Positions 17,637 through 26,517 of a stretch of DNA of 53,153 bases are shown in pieces. The position numbers and the translations under genes are program-made. This DNA is from OMSK01 sp902492995 (GTDB lineage Bacteria; Bacillota_I; Bacilli_A; RF39; UBA660). Each line of letters opens with the position of its first letter. Positions within the stretch are counted from its first letter, which is position 1. Below the pieces are notes generated by a model that saw only the letters and a program-made list of their open reading frames with translations, did not search any database and was not told the DNA's origin. The stretch lies in assembly GCA_902492995.1 (NCBI GenBank), contig CABUNR010000007.1, positions 1-53,153 on the forward strand, read 5' to 3'.

Positions 17637-18281
17637 ATGAAACTATTAACAGTAGAAGATAATTTGATGATACTTAAAGGATTAAAATATTACTTGGAAA
17701 GTGAAGGTTTTATAGTTGATAAGGCTACAACTTATAAGGAAGCTTTAGATTTAATTTTATTTAATAATTATGATTTAATTCTTCTAGATATATCTCTTCC
17801 TGATGGTGATGGTTTTAATTTAGCTAAAGAGATAAAAGAAAACTATAAAATACCAATTATATTTTTGACAGCTAAAGATGATATAGATGATATTTGTAAT
17901 GGACTTTTACTAGCAAGTGATTATATAATAAAACCATTTAGAAATAGAGAATTATTGGCAAGAATAAAAAAAGCTTTACATTTAAATGATATTATAGAAT
18001 TTAATAACTTAAAAATAGATACAAATAAAAAAGAAATATATAAAAATAATGTAGAGATTAATTTAACAAGTTTAGAATATAAATTATTTATGAGTCTTTT
18101 AGATAATAGAAATAAAGTATTATCAAGAGAATTTTTACTTGATAAAATAGAAAGAGAAACAGGTAATTTTGTAAATGATAATACTTTAAGAGTTTATATA
18201 AAAAGAATAAGAGAAAAATTAAATGATGAAAATATAATTAGAACAGTAAAAGGAATAGGGTATGTAATAGATGAAAAATAA
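17637..18281 (+). CDS. OmpR-family response regulator
   Basis: The receiver domain has VEDN acid residues, phospho-acceptor Asp in LILLDISLPDGDGF, Thr in IIFLTAKD and Lys in YIIKPF. A winged-helix output domain follows (LTSLEYKLFMSLLDNRNKVLSREFLLDKI ... VNDNTLRVYIKRIREKL, with VKGIGYVI at the end). I start at 17637, after GGTGGTGAT; an upstream in-frame ATG at 17613 would bury the ribosome site. The loop before YIIKPF reads GLLLASDYI, one residue shorter than the usual G-A-D-D-Y. Its 3' end overlaps the kinase gene by 11 bases. It most likely regulates the adjacent ABC transporter. Confidence 0.88.
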   Translation: MKLLTVEDNLMILKGLKYYLESEGFIVDKATTYKEALDLILFNNYDLILLDISLPDGDGFNLAKEIKENYKIPIIFLTAKDDIDDICNGLLLASDYIIKPFRNRELLARIKKALHLNDIIEFNNLKIDTNKKEIYKNNVEINLTSLEYKLFMSLLDNRNKVLSREFLLDKIERETGNFVNDNTLRVYIKRIREKLNDENIIRTVKGIGYVIDEK

Positions 18282-19476
18282 AAATACAAATAATTTCATA
18301 ATAATAAGTTTTATTATATTTATACTATCAATAATAATTAATATTAGTTTAAATAATTATTATAAAAATAGATATAATAAAATAGTAAATAATAATATAA
18401 ATGGTATAGTAGGTATTATAAAAGATAAATATCCTAATATAAAAGATGAAGAAATAATTAAAATTATAAATAGTGAAACTATAAATAATAACTTAAAAAA
18501 ATATGGAATCGATAATAATTCATCAAGCATTAATAGTCTAAATAAAGAATATAAAAATAATTTAATTGTAAGTAATATAATAATATCAGTAATTTTTATA
18601 ATATATATATTATTATTTATAATAAATATGAAAAAGAGAGATAAAAATATAAAAAAGCTTGTTAAAGTAATAGAAAAAATTAATAATAAAGATTATAGTT
18701 TAGAGATAAATTATAATAGTGAAGATGAACTTTCAAATTTAAAAAATGAACTTTATAAAGTAACAATAATGTTAAAAAATGAAGCATTAAATAAAGAAAT
18801 AGAAAAGGAAGTTATAAAAAATGGGGTAGCAAATATTTCTCATCAGATAAAAACACCGCTTACTTCTATTGCTATATTAATAGATAATATTATAGAAGAT
18901 AAAGATATGGAAGATAGTATAAGACAAGAATTTTTAAAAGATATTAGAAGAACTATAGATGATATTAATTATTTAGTTGTATCTTTACTTAAATTAGCTC
19001 GTTTTGATGCTCATGTAATTAAATTAAAAGGAGAAAAAATAAATGCATCTCTTTTAATAGAAAAAGTAGTATCAAAATTAAAAAATATAGGTGATTTAAA
19101 AAATATAAAATATAATATAAATGTAGATAAAAATATTTATTTTATAGGAGATTTTATGTGGGAAGTAGAAGCTATATCTAATATTTTAAAAAATGCTATA
19201 GAATACTCTAATAATGATGGTTCTATTGATATAGATGTAGTAAAAAATAATTTTTATACAAAAATAACTATAAAAGATCATGGAAGAGGAATGAAAGGTA
19301 AAGATATAAAAAATATATTTAAAAGATTTTATAAAGGAGAAGCAAGCGATATAAATAGTTATGGAATAGGTTTATCACTATCTAATACAATAATTGAAAA
19401 TGATAATGGTTTTATAAAAGTAAAGTCAAGTGTTAATGAGGGAACAACTTTTGAAATAAAGTATATGAATAGATAA
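18271..19476 (+). CDS. Membrane sensor histidine kinase
   Basis: The 401-residue kinase has two membrane helices (about 8-27 and 98-118) enclosing an outside loop of roughly 70 residues, then a HAMP-like linker. The H-box is ANISHQIKTPLTSIAIL, the N-box is ISNILKNAIEYS, G1 is DHGRGM, the F-box is IFKRFYKG and G2 is YGIGLSLSNTII. The outside loop is larger than in intramembrane-sensing BceS kinases, so it may bind a ligand directly. It is coupled to the regulator gene by an overlap. It is very Asn/Lys/Ile-rich, like its neighbours. Confidence 0.88.
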   Translation: MKNKNTNNFIIISFIIFILSIIINISLNNYYKNRYNKIVNNNINGIVGIIKDKYPNIKDEEIIKIINSETINNNLKKYGIDNNSSSINSLNKEYKNNLIVSNIIISVIFIIYILLFIINMKKRDKNIKKLVKVIEKINNKDYSLEINYNSEDELSNLKNELYKVTIMLKNEALNKEIEKEVIKNGVANISHQIKTPLTSIAILIDNIIEDKDMEDSIRQEFLKDIRRTIDDINYLVVSLLKLARFDAHVIKLKGEKINASLLIEKVVSKLKNIGDLKNIKYNINVDKNIYFIGDFMWEVEAISNILKNAIEYSNNDGSIDIDVVKNNFYTKITIKDHGRGMKGKDIKNIFKRFYKGEASDINSYGIGLSLSNTIIENDNGFIKVKSSVNEGTTFEIKYMNR

Positions 19477-19502
19477 AATAAAGTGTATGAATAGATAAAA
19501 AT

Positions 19503-19532
19503 ATTTACAAATCAATTATTTTTTGTTATAAT
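19503..19532 (+). promoter_or_regulatory. SigA-type promoter
   Basis: TTTACA (19503-19508), 18 bases, TATAAT (19527-19532). A perfect AGGAGGG ribosome site follows at 19547-19554. Confidence 0.75.
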
Positions 19533-19559
19533 TTTTATATAAAATCCAGGAGGGATAAT

Positions 19560-19817
19560 ATGTCTAAGAAAGTTACAATATATAATTCGAATAACCATAA
19601 ATTTGATGCAGATTTATTACTAAGTTTTGAAGTGCCTGAAATTAATGAAAAATATATCGTATATAGTTTTTTAAATAGTAATAATGAAACAATAATAAAT
19701 GTAGGAAATTTAAAAAAACATGGAGAAAATCGTTATTACATAGAAGAGTTAGATAATGAAGACGAATGGAATTTTGTAAAAAAAGTAATGTTTCAAATAG
19801 TTAAGGAAGGTGAATAA
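19560..19817 (+). CDS. DUF1292-like small protein
   Basis: The 85-residue acidic protein has the DUF1292 layout: DADLLLSFEVPEINEKYIVYSF, then ETIINVGNLKK, and the end EDEWNFVKKVMFQIVKEGE. Function is unknown across the family; in other Bacillota the gene often lies near yrrK/ruvX. It has a strong promoter and ribosome site, so it is likely well expressed. The following gene starts 1 base after its stop. Confidence 0.7.
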   Translation: MSKKVTIYNSNNHKFDADLLLSFEVPEINEKYIVYSFLNSNNETIINVGNLKKHGENRYYIEELDNEDEWNFVKKVMFQIVKEGE

Positions 19818-19818
19818 T

Positions 19819-20331
19819 ATGGATGTTTTAATTACTATAAAACCTTTCAATTTAGAAAATAAAATTATAAGAAAAAATACAACAAGAGTTCCTATGACAA
19901 TAAGAAAGTCACAAATAGATAACGATGTTGCAGAAAAGTTTAGAAGATTTAATTGTGAAAAAAAAGGAATTATTGATTCAGATGTTCTTTATTCTATTAA
20001 GCCAGAATTAGTTATAAGTTTTCCAAAATATGAAAAAGAATTATCATTAGAAGAAATTGTATCAAGACTTGCAAAATCAAATGCATTAATAAGTGAAAAA
20101 TATGGTAGAAAAGATTTAGCTGTATCACCAGAACAATTTAGTAAAGCACTTGATTTTAAAATAAGTAAATTAGAAAATGTAACATTAGATAATAGTAATT
20201 TAGAAAGAATAATTTCATCACAAGAAAAGCAAATAAAAGATTTAAAAAGAAAAGAAATGGTTTTAAAGACTGTTATTGATGAATATGAAGATAAAGAAGA
20301 ATTAGAAGATAATTTAAAAATGATAGCTTAA
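19819..20331 (+). CDS. Unknown protein with C-terminal coiled coil
   Basis: A 170-residue soluble protein I do not recognise. The N-terminal half is mixed (TIKPFNLENKIIRKN); the C-terminal third is helical, charged and likely coiled coil (LERIISSQEKQIKDLKRKEMVLK). I start at ATG 19819 because AAGGAAGG lies 8 bases upstream; an in-frame GTG at 19810 overlaps that site. It forms a two-gene operon with the DUF1292-like gene. A terminator covers its stop codon. Confidence 0.55.
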   Translation: MDVLITIKPFNLENKIIRKNTTRVPMTIRKSQIDNDVAEKFRRFNCEKKGIIDSDVLYSIKPELVISFPKYEKELSLEEIVSRLAKSNALISEKYGRKDLAVSPEQFSKALDFKISKLENVTLDNSNLERIISSQEKQIKDLKRKEMVLKTVIDEYEDKEELEDNLKMIA

Positions 20332-20348
20332 TATTTAAGCTTTTTTTT
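20325..20348 (+). terminator. Intrinsic terminator
   Basis: AGCTTAA / TTAAGCT with loop TAT and eight T. Confidence 0.85.
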
Positions 20349-20412
20349 ATAATAAATTTAATATTTGTTGTATTTATAAATGTTTAATAGTATAATTAAA
20401 TTAGGTGATATT

Positions 20413-20832
20413 ATGGGATATATGTGGTTAATAATAATTATATTGTTAGTAATAGTTGAAGCATTAACAATTAACTTAACTACAATTTGGTTTGTAGTTA
20501 GTGGAATTTTCGCACTTTTAATATCATTTTTTACAGCCAACTTTTTAATTCAATTTTCCGTTTTTACAATATTAGGAATATTACTTTTAATTACAACAAG
20601 ACCAATTTTAAAAAAAATTATAAGTGAAAAATCTGAATCGACTAATTTAGATAGAGTAATAGGAATGATAGGTGTAGTAACAAAAAAAATAGAAAAAAAT
20701 GGTACAGGTGAAGTTAAAGTTGATGGAAAGGCATGGACAGCATATGCTGATAATGAAATAAACACTAATAGTGCAGTTAAAGTACTTCTTATAAATGGTG
20801 TAAAGATTAAAGTTAAGAAAGAGGAGGAATAA
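20413..20832 (+). CDS. NfeD-like membrane protein
   Basis: The 139-residue protein has hydrophobic helices at about 3-22, 26-44 and 48-62, then a small OB-fold-like domain (RVIGMIGVVTKKIEKNGTGEVKVDGKAWTAYAD), as in short NfeD proteins. These act with SPFH/stomatin proteins in membrane microdomains. I chose ATG 20413, preceded by AGGTGATATT; an in-frame ATG at 20380 lacks a site. The SPFH gene starts one base after the stop, the usual pairing. Confidence 0.85.
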   Translation: MGYMWLIIIILLVIVEALTINLTTIWFVVSGIFALLISFFTANFLIQFSVFTILGILLLITTRPILKKIISEKSESTNLDRVIGMIGVVTKKIEKNGTGEVKVDGKAWTAYADNEINTNSAVKVLLINGVKIKVKKEEE

Positions 20833-20833
20833 T

Positions 20834-21730
20834 ATGGAATTTTTAGTTATTTTAATCGTTTTAATTGTTGTTATAGTACTTCCTAATATTAAGGTTGTAC
20901 CACAAGCAAGAGCTTATGTAATTGAGCGAATTGGATCATATCATGAGACTTGGAGAAATGGTCTTCATGTAAAAATACCTTTTTTAGATAGGATAGCAAA
21001 TAATGTATCATTAAAAGAGATTGTAAAAGATTTCGCACCACAACCAGTTATAACAAAGGATAATGTTACAATGCAAATAGATACAGTTGTTTACTTTCAA
21101 ATAACTGATCCAAAACTATATACTTATGGAGTTGAAAATCCAATAAATGCTATTGAAAACTTAACAGCAACTACACTTCGTAATATAATTGGAGAACTTG
21201 AACTTGATCAAACCCTAACTTCAAGAGATATAATCAATTCAAAAATGCGTTCAATACTTGATGAAGCAACAGATCCTTGGGGAATAAAAGTAAATAGAGT
21301 TGAAGTTAAAAATATTTTACCACCAAGAGATATTCAAGAAGCAATGGAAAAACAAATGCGTGCAGAACGTGAAAGAAGAGAAAAAATTCTTCAAGCTGAA
21401 GGTGAGAAAAAATCAAGTATTTTGATTGCTGAAGGTGAAAAAGAAAGTGCTATATTAAGAGCTGAAGCTAAAAAAGAATCACAAATTAAAATTGCTGAAG
21501 GTGAAGCAGAAGCTTTACTTAAAATGAAACAAGCAGAGGCTGATTCAATTAAATTAATTAAAGACGCAAAAGCAGATAAAGCTGTTTTAACATTAAAAAG
21601 TTTTGAAGCTTTATCTAATGTAGCAAATGGAAATGCAACAAAAATAATAGTTCCATCTGAACTTCAAAATATTGCAACTATAGGTACAACAATTGAAGAA
21701 ATGTTTAAAGATACAAATAAAAAAGATTAG
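20834..21730 (+). CDS. SPFH/stomatin-like protein (QmcA type)
   Basis: The 298-residue protein has one N-terminal membrane helix (FLVILIVLIVVIVLPNI), the band-7 domain (VPQARAYVIERIGSYHETWRNGLH ... DAVV-like strands, DITRV-type segment VNRVEVKNILPPRDIQEAMEKQM), then a long Ala/Glu/Lys coiled coil (RAERERREKILQAEGEKKSS). It forms large membrane rings and scaffolds membrane proteins, often near FtsH-type proteases. It is in an operon with the NfeD-like gene, and a terminator covers its 3' end. Confidence 0.9.
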   Translation: MEFLVILIVLIVVIVLPNIKVVPQARAYVIERIGSYHETWRNGLHVKIPFLDRIANNVSLKEIVKDFAPQPVITKDNVTMQIDTVVYFQITDPKLYTYGVENPINAIENLTATTLRNIIGELELDQTLTSRDIINSKMRSILDEATDPWGIKVNRVEVKNILPPRDIQEAMEKQMRAERERREKILQAEGEKKSSILIAEGEKESAILRAEAKKESQIKIAEGEAEALLKMKQAEADSIKLIKDAKADKAVLTLKSFEALSNVANGNATKIIVPSELQNIATIGTTIEEMFKDTNKKD

Positions 21731-21742
21731 TATCTTTTTTTG
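21721..21742 (+). terminator. Intrinsic terminator
   Basis: AAAAGAT / ATCTTTT followed by T run, overlapping the SPFH stop codon. Confidence 0.75.
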
Positions 21743-21821
21743 TAAAGTTTTGTCAAATTTTTGGTAATTACTTGAAGATAAAAAAAATATATTATATTCT
21801 TATATTAAGGTAGGTGATAAT

Positions 21822-22016
21822 ATGATATATCCTTCAATAGATAAGTTATTAAATCAAGTAGGTTCTAAATATTTACTAGTTAATATTGTTTCTAAAAGAG
21901 CACGTGAAATATGTGAAAAAAAGAATTATCAAATGAAAGAAAACGAATATAAATCTACTAAAGAAATAGGTAGAGCATTAGAAGAAATATCAAATGATTT
22001 AATACATTTAAAATAA
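21822..22016 (+). CDS. rpoZ: RNA polymerase omega subunit
   Basis: The 64-residue protein matches omega: PSIDKLLNQVGSKYLLVNIVSKRAREI with the conserved KY-L-V-KRAR core, then EYKSTKEIGRALEEI. Omega assists RNA polymerase assembly by holding the beta' subunit. It has the ribosome site AGGTGAT. In Bacillus it follows gmk; here it stands alone between the SPFH gene and recX, with its own terminator. Confidence 0.85.
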   Translation: MIYPSIDKLLNQVGSKYLLVNIVSKRAREICEKKNYQMKENEYKSTKEIGRALEEISNDLIHLK

Positions 22017-22028
22017 TGTATTTTTTTG
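22002..22028 (+). terminator. Intrinsic terminator after rpoZ
   Basis: AATACAT / ATGTATT around an 8-base loop, then seven T. The left arm is in the last codons of rpoZ. Confidence 0.7.
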
Positions 22029-22075
22029 TGTACAAATATTTGTTCGTATGATATAATTAAGTTGAGAGTGATTAT

Positions 22076-22831
22076 ATGAACATAGAAAAAATAAAAAAAT
22101 TAAATAATGGAAAATATAAAATATTTTTTGATAATAAAGAATATATTACAGTATATGAAGATGTTATATTAGAAGAAAATATTTTATTTAAAAAAGAAAT
22201 ATCAAATGATTTAATAAATATTATAAATATAAAAAATGATTATTATAAAATATATAATAAAACATTAAAGTATATAATGACAAAAGTTAGAAGTGAAATG
22301 GAAATAAATAAATATTTAGATAAACAAAATATAGAAAAAGATGAAAAAGAAAAAATAATAGCTGATTTAAAAAGAAAAAAAATATTAAATGATGATAATT
22401 TTTATATTTCTTATATATCAGATAGAGTAAGACTTTCAAGTGATGGACCTGATAAAATAAGAAGAGATTTACTAAATCATAATATTGATATAAATAAAAT
22501 AAATGTAGAATTAGAAAAATATGATGAAGTAATAAAAGAAAAATTAGAAAAGTTAATAAATAAAAAAATTAAATTATTAAATAAATACTCTTCATATATG
22601 ATAAAACAAAAGGTAGTTGAATATTTTATAAATTTAGGATATAGTAAGGATGCAATAGATGAGATACTAAGTAATATAGAATTAACAAATGATGAAGCTA
22701 TAAAAAATGAGTATATCAATCAATATAATAAATTAAGTAAAAAATATAAAGATGAAGAATTGAAATATAAAATTAGAAATAATTTATATCAAAAAGGATA
22801 TAAACTTGATGACATAAATAAAATAATGTGA
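22076..22831 (+). CDS. recX: RecX-family regulator of RecA
   Basis: The 251-residue protein has the long Firmicute RecX layout. A beta N-terminal part (NNGKYKIFFDNKEYITVYEDVI) is followed by repeated three-helix units. Signatures are YNKTLKYIMTKVRSEMEINKYL, LKRKKILNDDNFYISYISDRVRLSSDGPDKIRRDL and VVEYFINLGYSKDAIDEIL. RecX binds and caps RecA filaments to limit recombination. It ends with TGA, showing UGA is a stop in this genome. The next gene starts 26 bases on. Confidence 0.82.
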   Translation: MNIEKIKKLNNGKYKIFFDNKEYITVYEDVILEENILFKKEISNDLINIINIKNDYYKIYNKTLKYIMTKVRSEMEINKYLDKQNIEKDEKEKIIADLKRKKILNDDNFYISYISDRVRLSSDGPDKIRRDLLNHNIDINKINVELEKYDEVIKEKLEKLINKKIKLLNKYSSYMIKQKVVEYFINLGYSKDAIDEILSNIELTNDEAIKNEYINQYNKLSKKYKDEELKYKIRNNLYQKGYKLDDINKIM

Positions 22832-22857
22832 TATAATATTTCGCACTGGGAGGATTT

Positions 22858-23283
22858 ATGGAAGTTTATAATATTAAAAATTTATATTTTGTAAAACCTA
22901 GTATAATATCTTATACTAAAACAAGATTAGTAAAAGAGGATATAGGCATAGATTATTACAATCAGAAAATAAAATTTGAACAAAGAATAAATAATTTTGA
23001 TATAGTAAAAATACAAAAAAATGAAGTAGTTAATATAACTAGTAATAAAGAAATAGAAATATTTGATTATAAATATGATGATAAAAAAAGATATATAAAA
23101 ATAAATAAAAAAGATGCTATTTCATTAAAAAAGTATATAAAAAAATTTTTAAATGAAAAATTAAAACGAGAATATACAAAAGAAGAATTGATTGAATTAT
23201 TATCATATTTAAAAAGAATAAGTGATGATACAATTAAAATTAAAGATGTTGAAAGAAACTATATAAAGAAAAAATTCTTTTAA
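22858..23283 (+). CDS. Unknown basic protein
   Basis: A 141-residue Lys-rich protein with no recognisable motif. The N-terminal half is beta-like (NLYFVKPSIISYTKTRLVKEDIG), the C-terminal half helical (DAISLKKYIKKFLNEKLKREYTKEELIELL). It could bind nucleic acid by charge, but this is a guess. It follows recX with the ribosome site GGGAGG. A terminator begins at its last codon. Confidence 0.5.
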   Translation: MEVYNIKNLYFVKPSIISYTKTRLVKEDIGIDYYNQKIKFEQRINNFDIVKIQKNEVVNITSNKEIEIFDYKYDDKKRYIKINKKDAISLKKYIKKFLNEKLKREYTKEELIELLSYLKRISDDTIKIKDVERNYIKKKFF

Positions 23284-23309
23284 ATAATTGCTTTAAAAGT
23301 TTTTTTTTT
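23277..23309 (+). terminator. Intrinsic terminator
   Basis: CTTTTAAA / TTTAAAAG with a 7-base loop, then ten T. Confidence 0.85.
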
Positions 23310-23338
23310 GCTATAATAATTAAGAATAGAGGTGTGTT

Positions 23339-25513
23339 ATGAAAAAAATAGAATTACTTTCTCCAGCTGGAAATATGGAATGTTTATATGCCGCTATAGA
23401 AGGCGGATGTGATGCTGTATATTTAGGGGGAAAACATTTTGGAGCGAGAAATTATGCTGATAATTTTAGTGATGAGGAAATGATTGAAGCAATTAAATAT
23501 GCACATTTATATGGCGTTAAAATATATGTAACAATGAATACGATGATTACAGAAGAGCTTATAAAACCATTTATAAATTATGTTGATTTTTTACATAGAA
23601 ATAATGTTGATGCTTTAATTATGCAAGATATAGGTATGATTGATTATGTAAGACAAGTGTACCCAAATTTAGAAGTTCATGCATCAACACAGATGCATAT
23701 ACATAATTTAGAAGGTGTTAAATTTGTACAAAAATTAGGACTTAAAAGAGTTGTATTAGCACGTGAGACAAATATCAATTTAATAAAAGAAATTAAAGAA
23801 AAGACAAATATAGAAATTGAAGTGTTTATTCATGGTGCTTTATGTGTATCATATTCAGGCGAATGTTTAATGAGCAGTTTGATAGGAGGAAGAAGTGGTA
23901 ATAAAGGAACTTGTTCACAATGTTGTAGAATGAAGTATGATTTGATTCATGAAGGTAAAAAAATAAATAATGATAATTATTTACTTAGTATGAAAGATTT
24001 AAATACTTTAGAATATATTGGTGATTTAATAGATATTGGTGTAGATAGTTTAAAAATAGAAGGACGTATGAAAAGTAAGGAATATGTGTACTTAGTTACA
24101 AAAATGTATAGAAAAGCAATAGATTCATATATTAAAAATAAGAAAGTAGAAATTGATAGAGAAGATATAATAAATTTAAAAAAAATATTTAATAGAAAAT
24201 ATACAAAAGGATTTTTAAATAATGAAGAAAATAGTAAAATAGTTAATCATAAAAGACCTAATCATCTAGGTATAAATATTGGAGAAGTATTGTCTGTTAA
24301 AAATAATTATGTAAAAATTAAATTAGAAGATGAATTAAATTTAAAAGATGGTATTAGAATACTTAATAAACTTGAAGATATAGGTACTACTATATATAAA
24401 ATGAAAGTAAATAATAATTATGTAGAAAGTGCTAAAAAAGGTGATATTGTAGAACTTAGATTTGAAAATAAATTACATTTAGATAAATTTGATTTAGTAA
24501 TTAAAACAACAGATTATAAATTAATTAGTAAAATAGATGAAAAATTAAATAAAAAAGAAAGAAAAGTAAAAATAAATGGTTATATAAAATGCAAACTTAA
24601 TGAACCAATTTATTTAAAAATAAGTGATTCTATAAATATAGTAGAAATTAAAGGTAAAATAGTAGAGAAAAGTATAAATTCTTCAACTACTAAAGAAAGA
24701 ATAGAAATACAATTAAAAAAATTAGGTAATACTGTTTATGAATTTAATAATTTAAAATTAGATGTAGATGATAATATATTTATCAATATAAAAGACTTAA
24801 ACGAATTAAGAAGAGAAATAATAGAAAAACTAAATCAAAAAAGATTATATAAAATAAATTATGTGAAAAAGCAATATAATAATGAGGTATGTGAATATAG
24901 TGATGAAGTAGGTTATACAGCATATATAAATAATATAGATAATTATAAAAAAGCAGCAGTAGCAAAAGAAATAATAACAGATGATATAAATTTATATAAT
25001 GAGATAATGTTAGATGATAGAGTGACACTTAAAATACCAAGAGTTATATATAATTATCCTAATTATAATATAAAAGTATTAGTAGGAGAATATGGCTCAT
25101 TAAATATATATAAAGATATGATAAGTGATTTTTCATTTAATATTGCTAATTCATATGCAGTAGCATTTCTTCATAATCATAATATTAAAAGAGTTACTTT
25201 ATCATTAGAATTAAATTTTGATCAAATAATTAAAATAGTAGAGAATTATAAAGAGAGATATAATAAAAAACCTAATTTAGAGGTAATTGTATCATCAACA
25301 CCAGAAGTAATGGTATCAAAATATAATTTAATAAAATATTTTAATTTATCAAATAATGATAATTATCTAAGAGATAGATTTAAAAATAATTTTAAAATAA
25401 AAATTAAAGATGATTTAATGTATATATATCATTATAAAAAAATAGAAATGGATGATTATAAAAAATTATTTGATATGGGAATTAATAGACTTAGAATAGA
25501 ATATGATGAATAA
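23339..25513 (+). CDS. Peptidase U32 family protein
   Basis: The 724-residue protein is of the long U32 type. The N-terminal TIM-barrel-like part starts IELLSPAGNMECLYAAIEGG. The family signature reads EVFIHGALCVSYSGECLMSS, followed by the Cys cluster GTCSQCCRM. The C-terminal 350 residues form the additional beta domain and a second barrel-like region. Relatives hydroxylate 23S rRNA or tRNA (RlhA, TrhP), and protease activity is doubtful for many. The exact substrate is not fixed. Terminators flank it on the upstream side; the ribosome site is AGAGGTG. Confidence 0.82.
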   Translation: MKKIELLSPAGNMECLYAAIEGGCDAVYLGGKHFGARNYADNFSDEEMIEAIKYAHLYGVKIYVTMNTMITEELIKPFINYVDFLHRNNVDALIMQDIGMIDYVRQVYPNLEVHASTQMHIHNLEGVKFVQKLGLKRVVLARETNINLIKEIKEKTNIEIEVFIHGALCVSYSGECLMSSLIGGRSGNKGTCSQCCRMKYDLIHEGKKINNDNYLLSMKDLNTLEYIGDLIDIGVDSLKIEGRMKSKEYVYLVTKMYRKAIDSYIKNKKVEIDREDIINLKKIFNRKYTKGFLNNEENSKIVNHKRPNHLGINIGEVLSVKNNYVKIKLEDELNLKDGIRILNKLEDIGTTIYKMKVNNNYVESAKKGDIVELRFENKLHLDKFDLVIKTTDYKLISKIDEKLNKKERKVKINGYIKCKLNEPIYLKISDSINIVEIKGKIVEKSINSSTTKERIEIQLKKLGNTVYEFNNLKLDVDDNIFINIKDLNELRREIIEKLNQKRLYKINYVKKQYNNEVCEYSDEVGYTAYINNIDNYKKAAVAKEIITDDINLYNEIMLDDRVTLKIPRVIYNYPNYNIKVLVGEYGSLNIYKDMISDFSFNIANSYAVAFLHNHNIKRVTLSLELNFDQIIKIVENYKERYNKKPNLEVIVSSTPEVMVSKYNLIKYFNLSNNDNYLRDRFKNNFKIKIKDDLMYIYHYKKIEMDDYKKLFDMGINRLRIEYDE

Positions 25514-25551
25514 AAAATAAAAAAAAATAAAAACTAATATTAGGTGATATC

Positions 25552-26463
25552 ATGATATTAGTTTTTATTGAAAATAAAGAATTACAAACAAAAATAATTA
25601 GTTATTTAGAATGTGCTTCTATTTCTTATACGACTAATTTAAAAGTAGATTATGAATATATAATAATAGCAGAATCAAATAATAAAGTAATAAAATTGTT
25701 AAATAATATTAATTTAAAAAAGAAAAAAATAATATTTATAACTTATCTAATAGAAGATAAAATAATCGAAAATAAAATAAATGATAAAATAAATAAAATA
25801 TTAAATAAATGTTATAAAATAATAGTAAGTTTACCATCAATAAAACAAATCTTAAAGAAAAAAGTAAAAAATGAAATTGTTATAATTGAACGTGAACTTC
25901 CAATTATAAATATAAGTAAGGCAAGTAGTGATATTTATAATAAATATAATATAAGTAAACGTAAGAAAAAAATATTATTGTTAGATTTTGATTATAATAA
26001 TATTGAAGTAATTCATGAATTAACAAATAAATATAAAAAAATTAATTTTATATATATTGGATTTAAGTCTGATTTTTTAATTAAAGAAAAGGATTTAAAT
26101 TTGCTTTATAATATGCCATCTAATGTAAGTTTTATTAAATATTTTGATTTTAATATATTAAGTGATTTAACAAAAATTTGTACATTAGTAATAAATTTTG
26201 AAAATAAAAATTTTAATATAAATTATTTATATATGATATTAATATTTAAAAAACAGTTATTAACAAAATATTCTAATATATATAATGACTATTTAATAAA
26301 TAGTAAAAATTCATATATATTTAATGATAATAAAGAATTATTAATAAGATTAAATAAAATATTAGAAGGTAGAGTATCTAATTTAACGGATAATGGTTAT
26401 TTACTTATAAAGGATAATAATTTTTATGAAATATCTCGAAAATATAGTTTTTATATAAGATAA
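25552..26463 (+). CDS. Putative degenerate GT-B glycosyltransferase-like protein
   Basis: The 303-residue protein has two Rossmann-like halves. The first includes CYKIIVSLPSIKQILKKKVKNEIVIIERELPI, the second starts KKKILLLDFDYNNIEVIHEL and continues KINFIYIGFKSD. That layout resembles retaining GT-B glycosyltransferases (family 4-like), but the usual catalytic E-x7-E motif is not evident. It is extremely Asn/Lys/Ile-rich. It sits 38 bases after the U32 gene. I am not sure of the function; a non-catalytic relative is possible. Confidence 0.35.
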   Translation: MILVFIENKELQTKIISYLECASISYTTNLKVDYEYIIIAESNNKVIKLLNNINLKKKKIIFITYLIEDKIIENKINDKINKILNKCYKIIVSLPSIKQILKKKVKNEIVIIERELPIINISKASSDIYNKYNISKRKKKILLLDFDYNNIEVIHELTNKYKKINFIYIGFKSDFLIKEKDLNLLYNMPSNVSFIKYFDFNILSDLTKICTLVINFENKNFNINYLYMILIFKKQLLTKYSNIYNDYLINSKNSYIFNDNKELLIRLNKILEGRVSNLTDNGYLLIKDNNFYEISRKYSFYIR

Positions 26464-26478
26464 ACTATATTTTTTTTT
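26439..26478 (+). terminator. Intrinsic terminator
   Basis: AAAATATAGTTT / AAACTATATTTT (26439-26450 and 26462-26473) followed by T run. The left arm is coding. Confidence 0.8.
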
Positions 26479-26517
26479 ATTAATATGATATTATATAAAG
26501 TATTTAGGGGAGATAAT

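Noticed and set aside
24783..25028. 81-codon minus-strand ORF rich in Leu and Tyr
   Set aside because: It is a shadow of the U32 peptidase gene without ribosome site.
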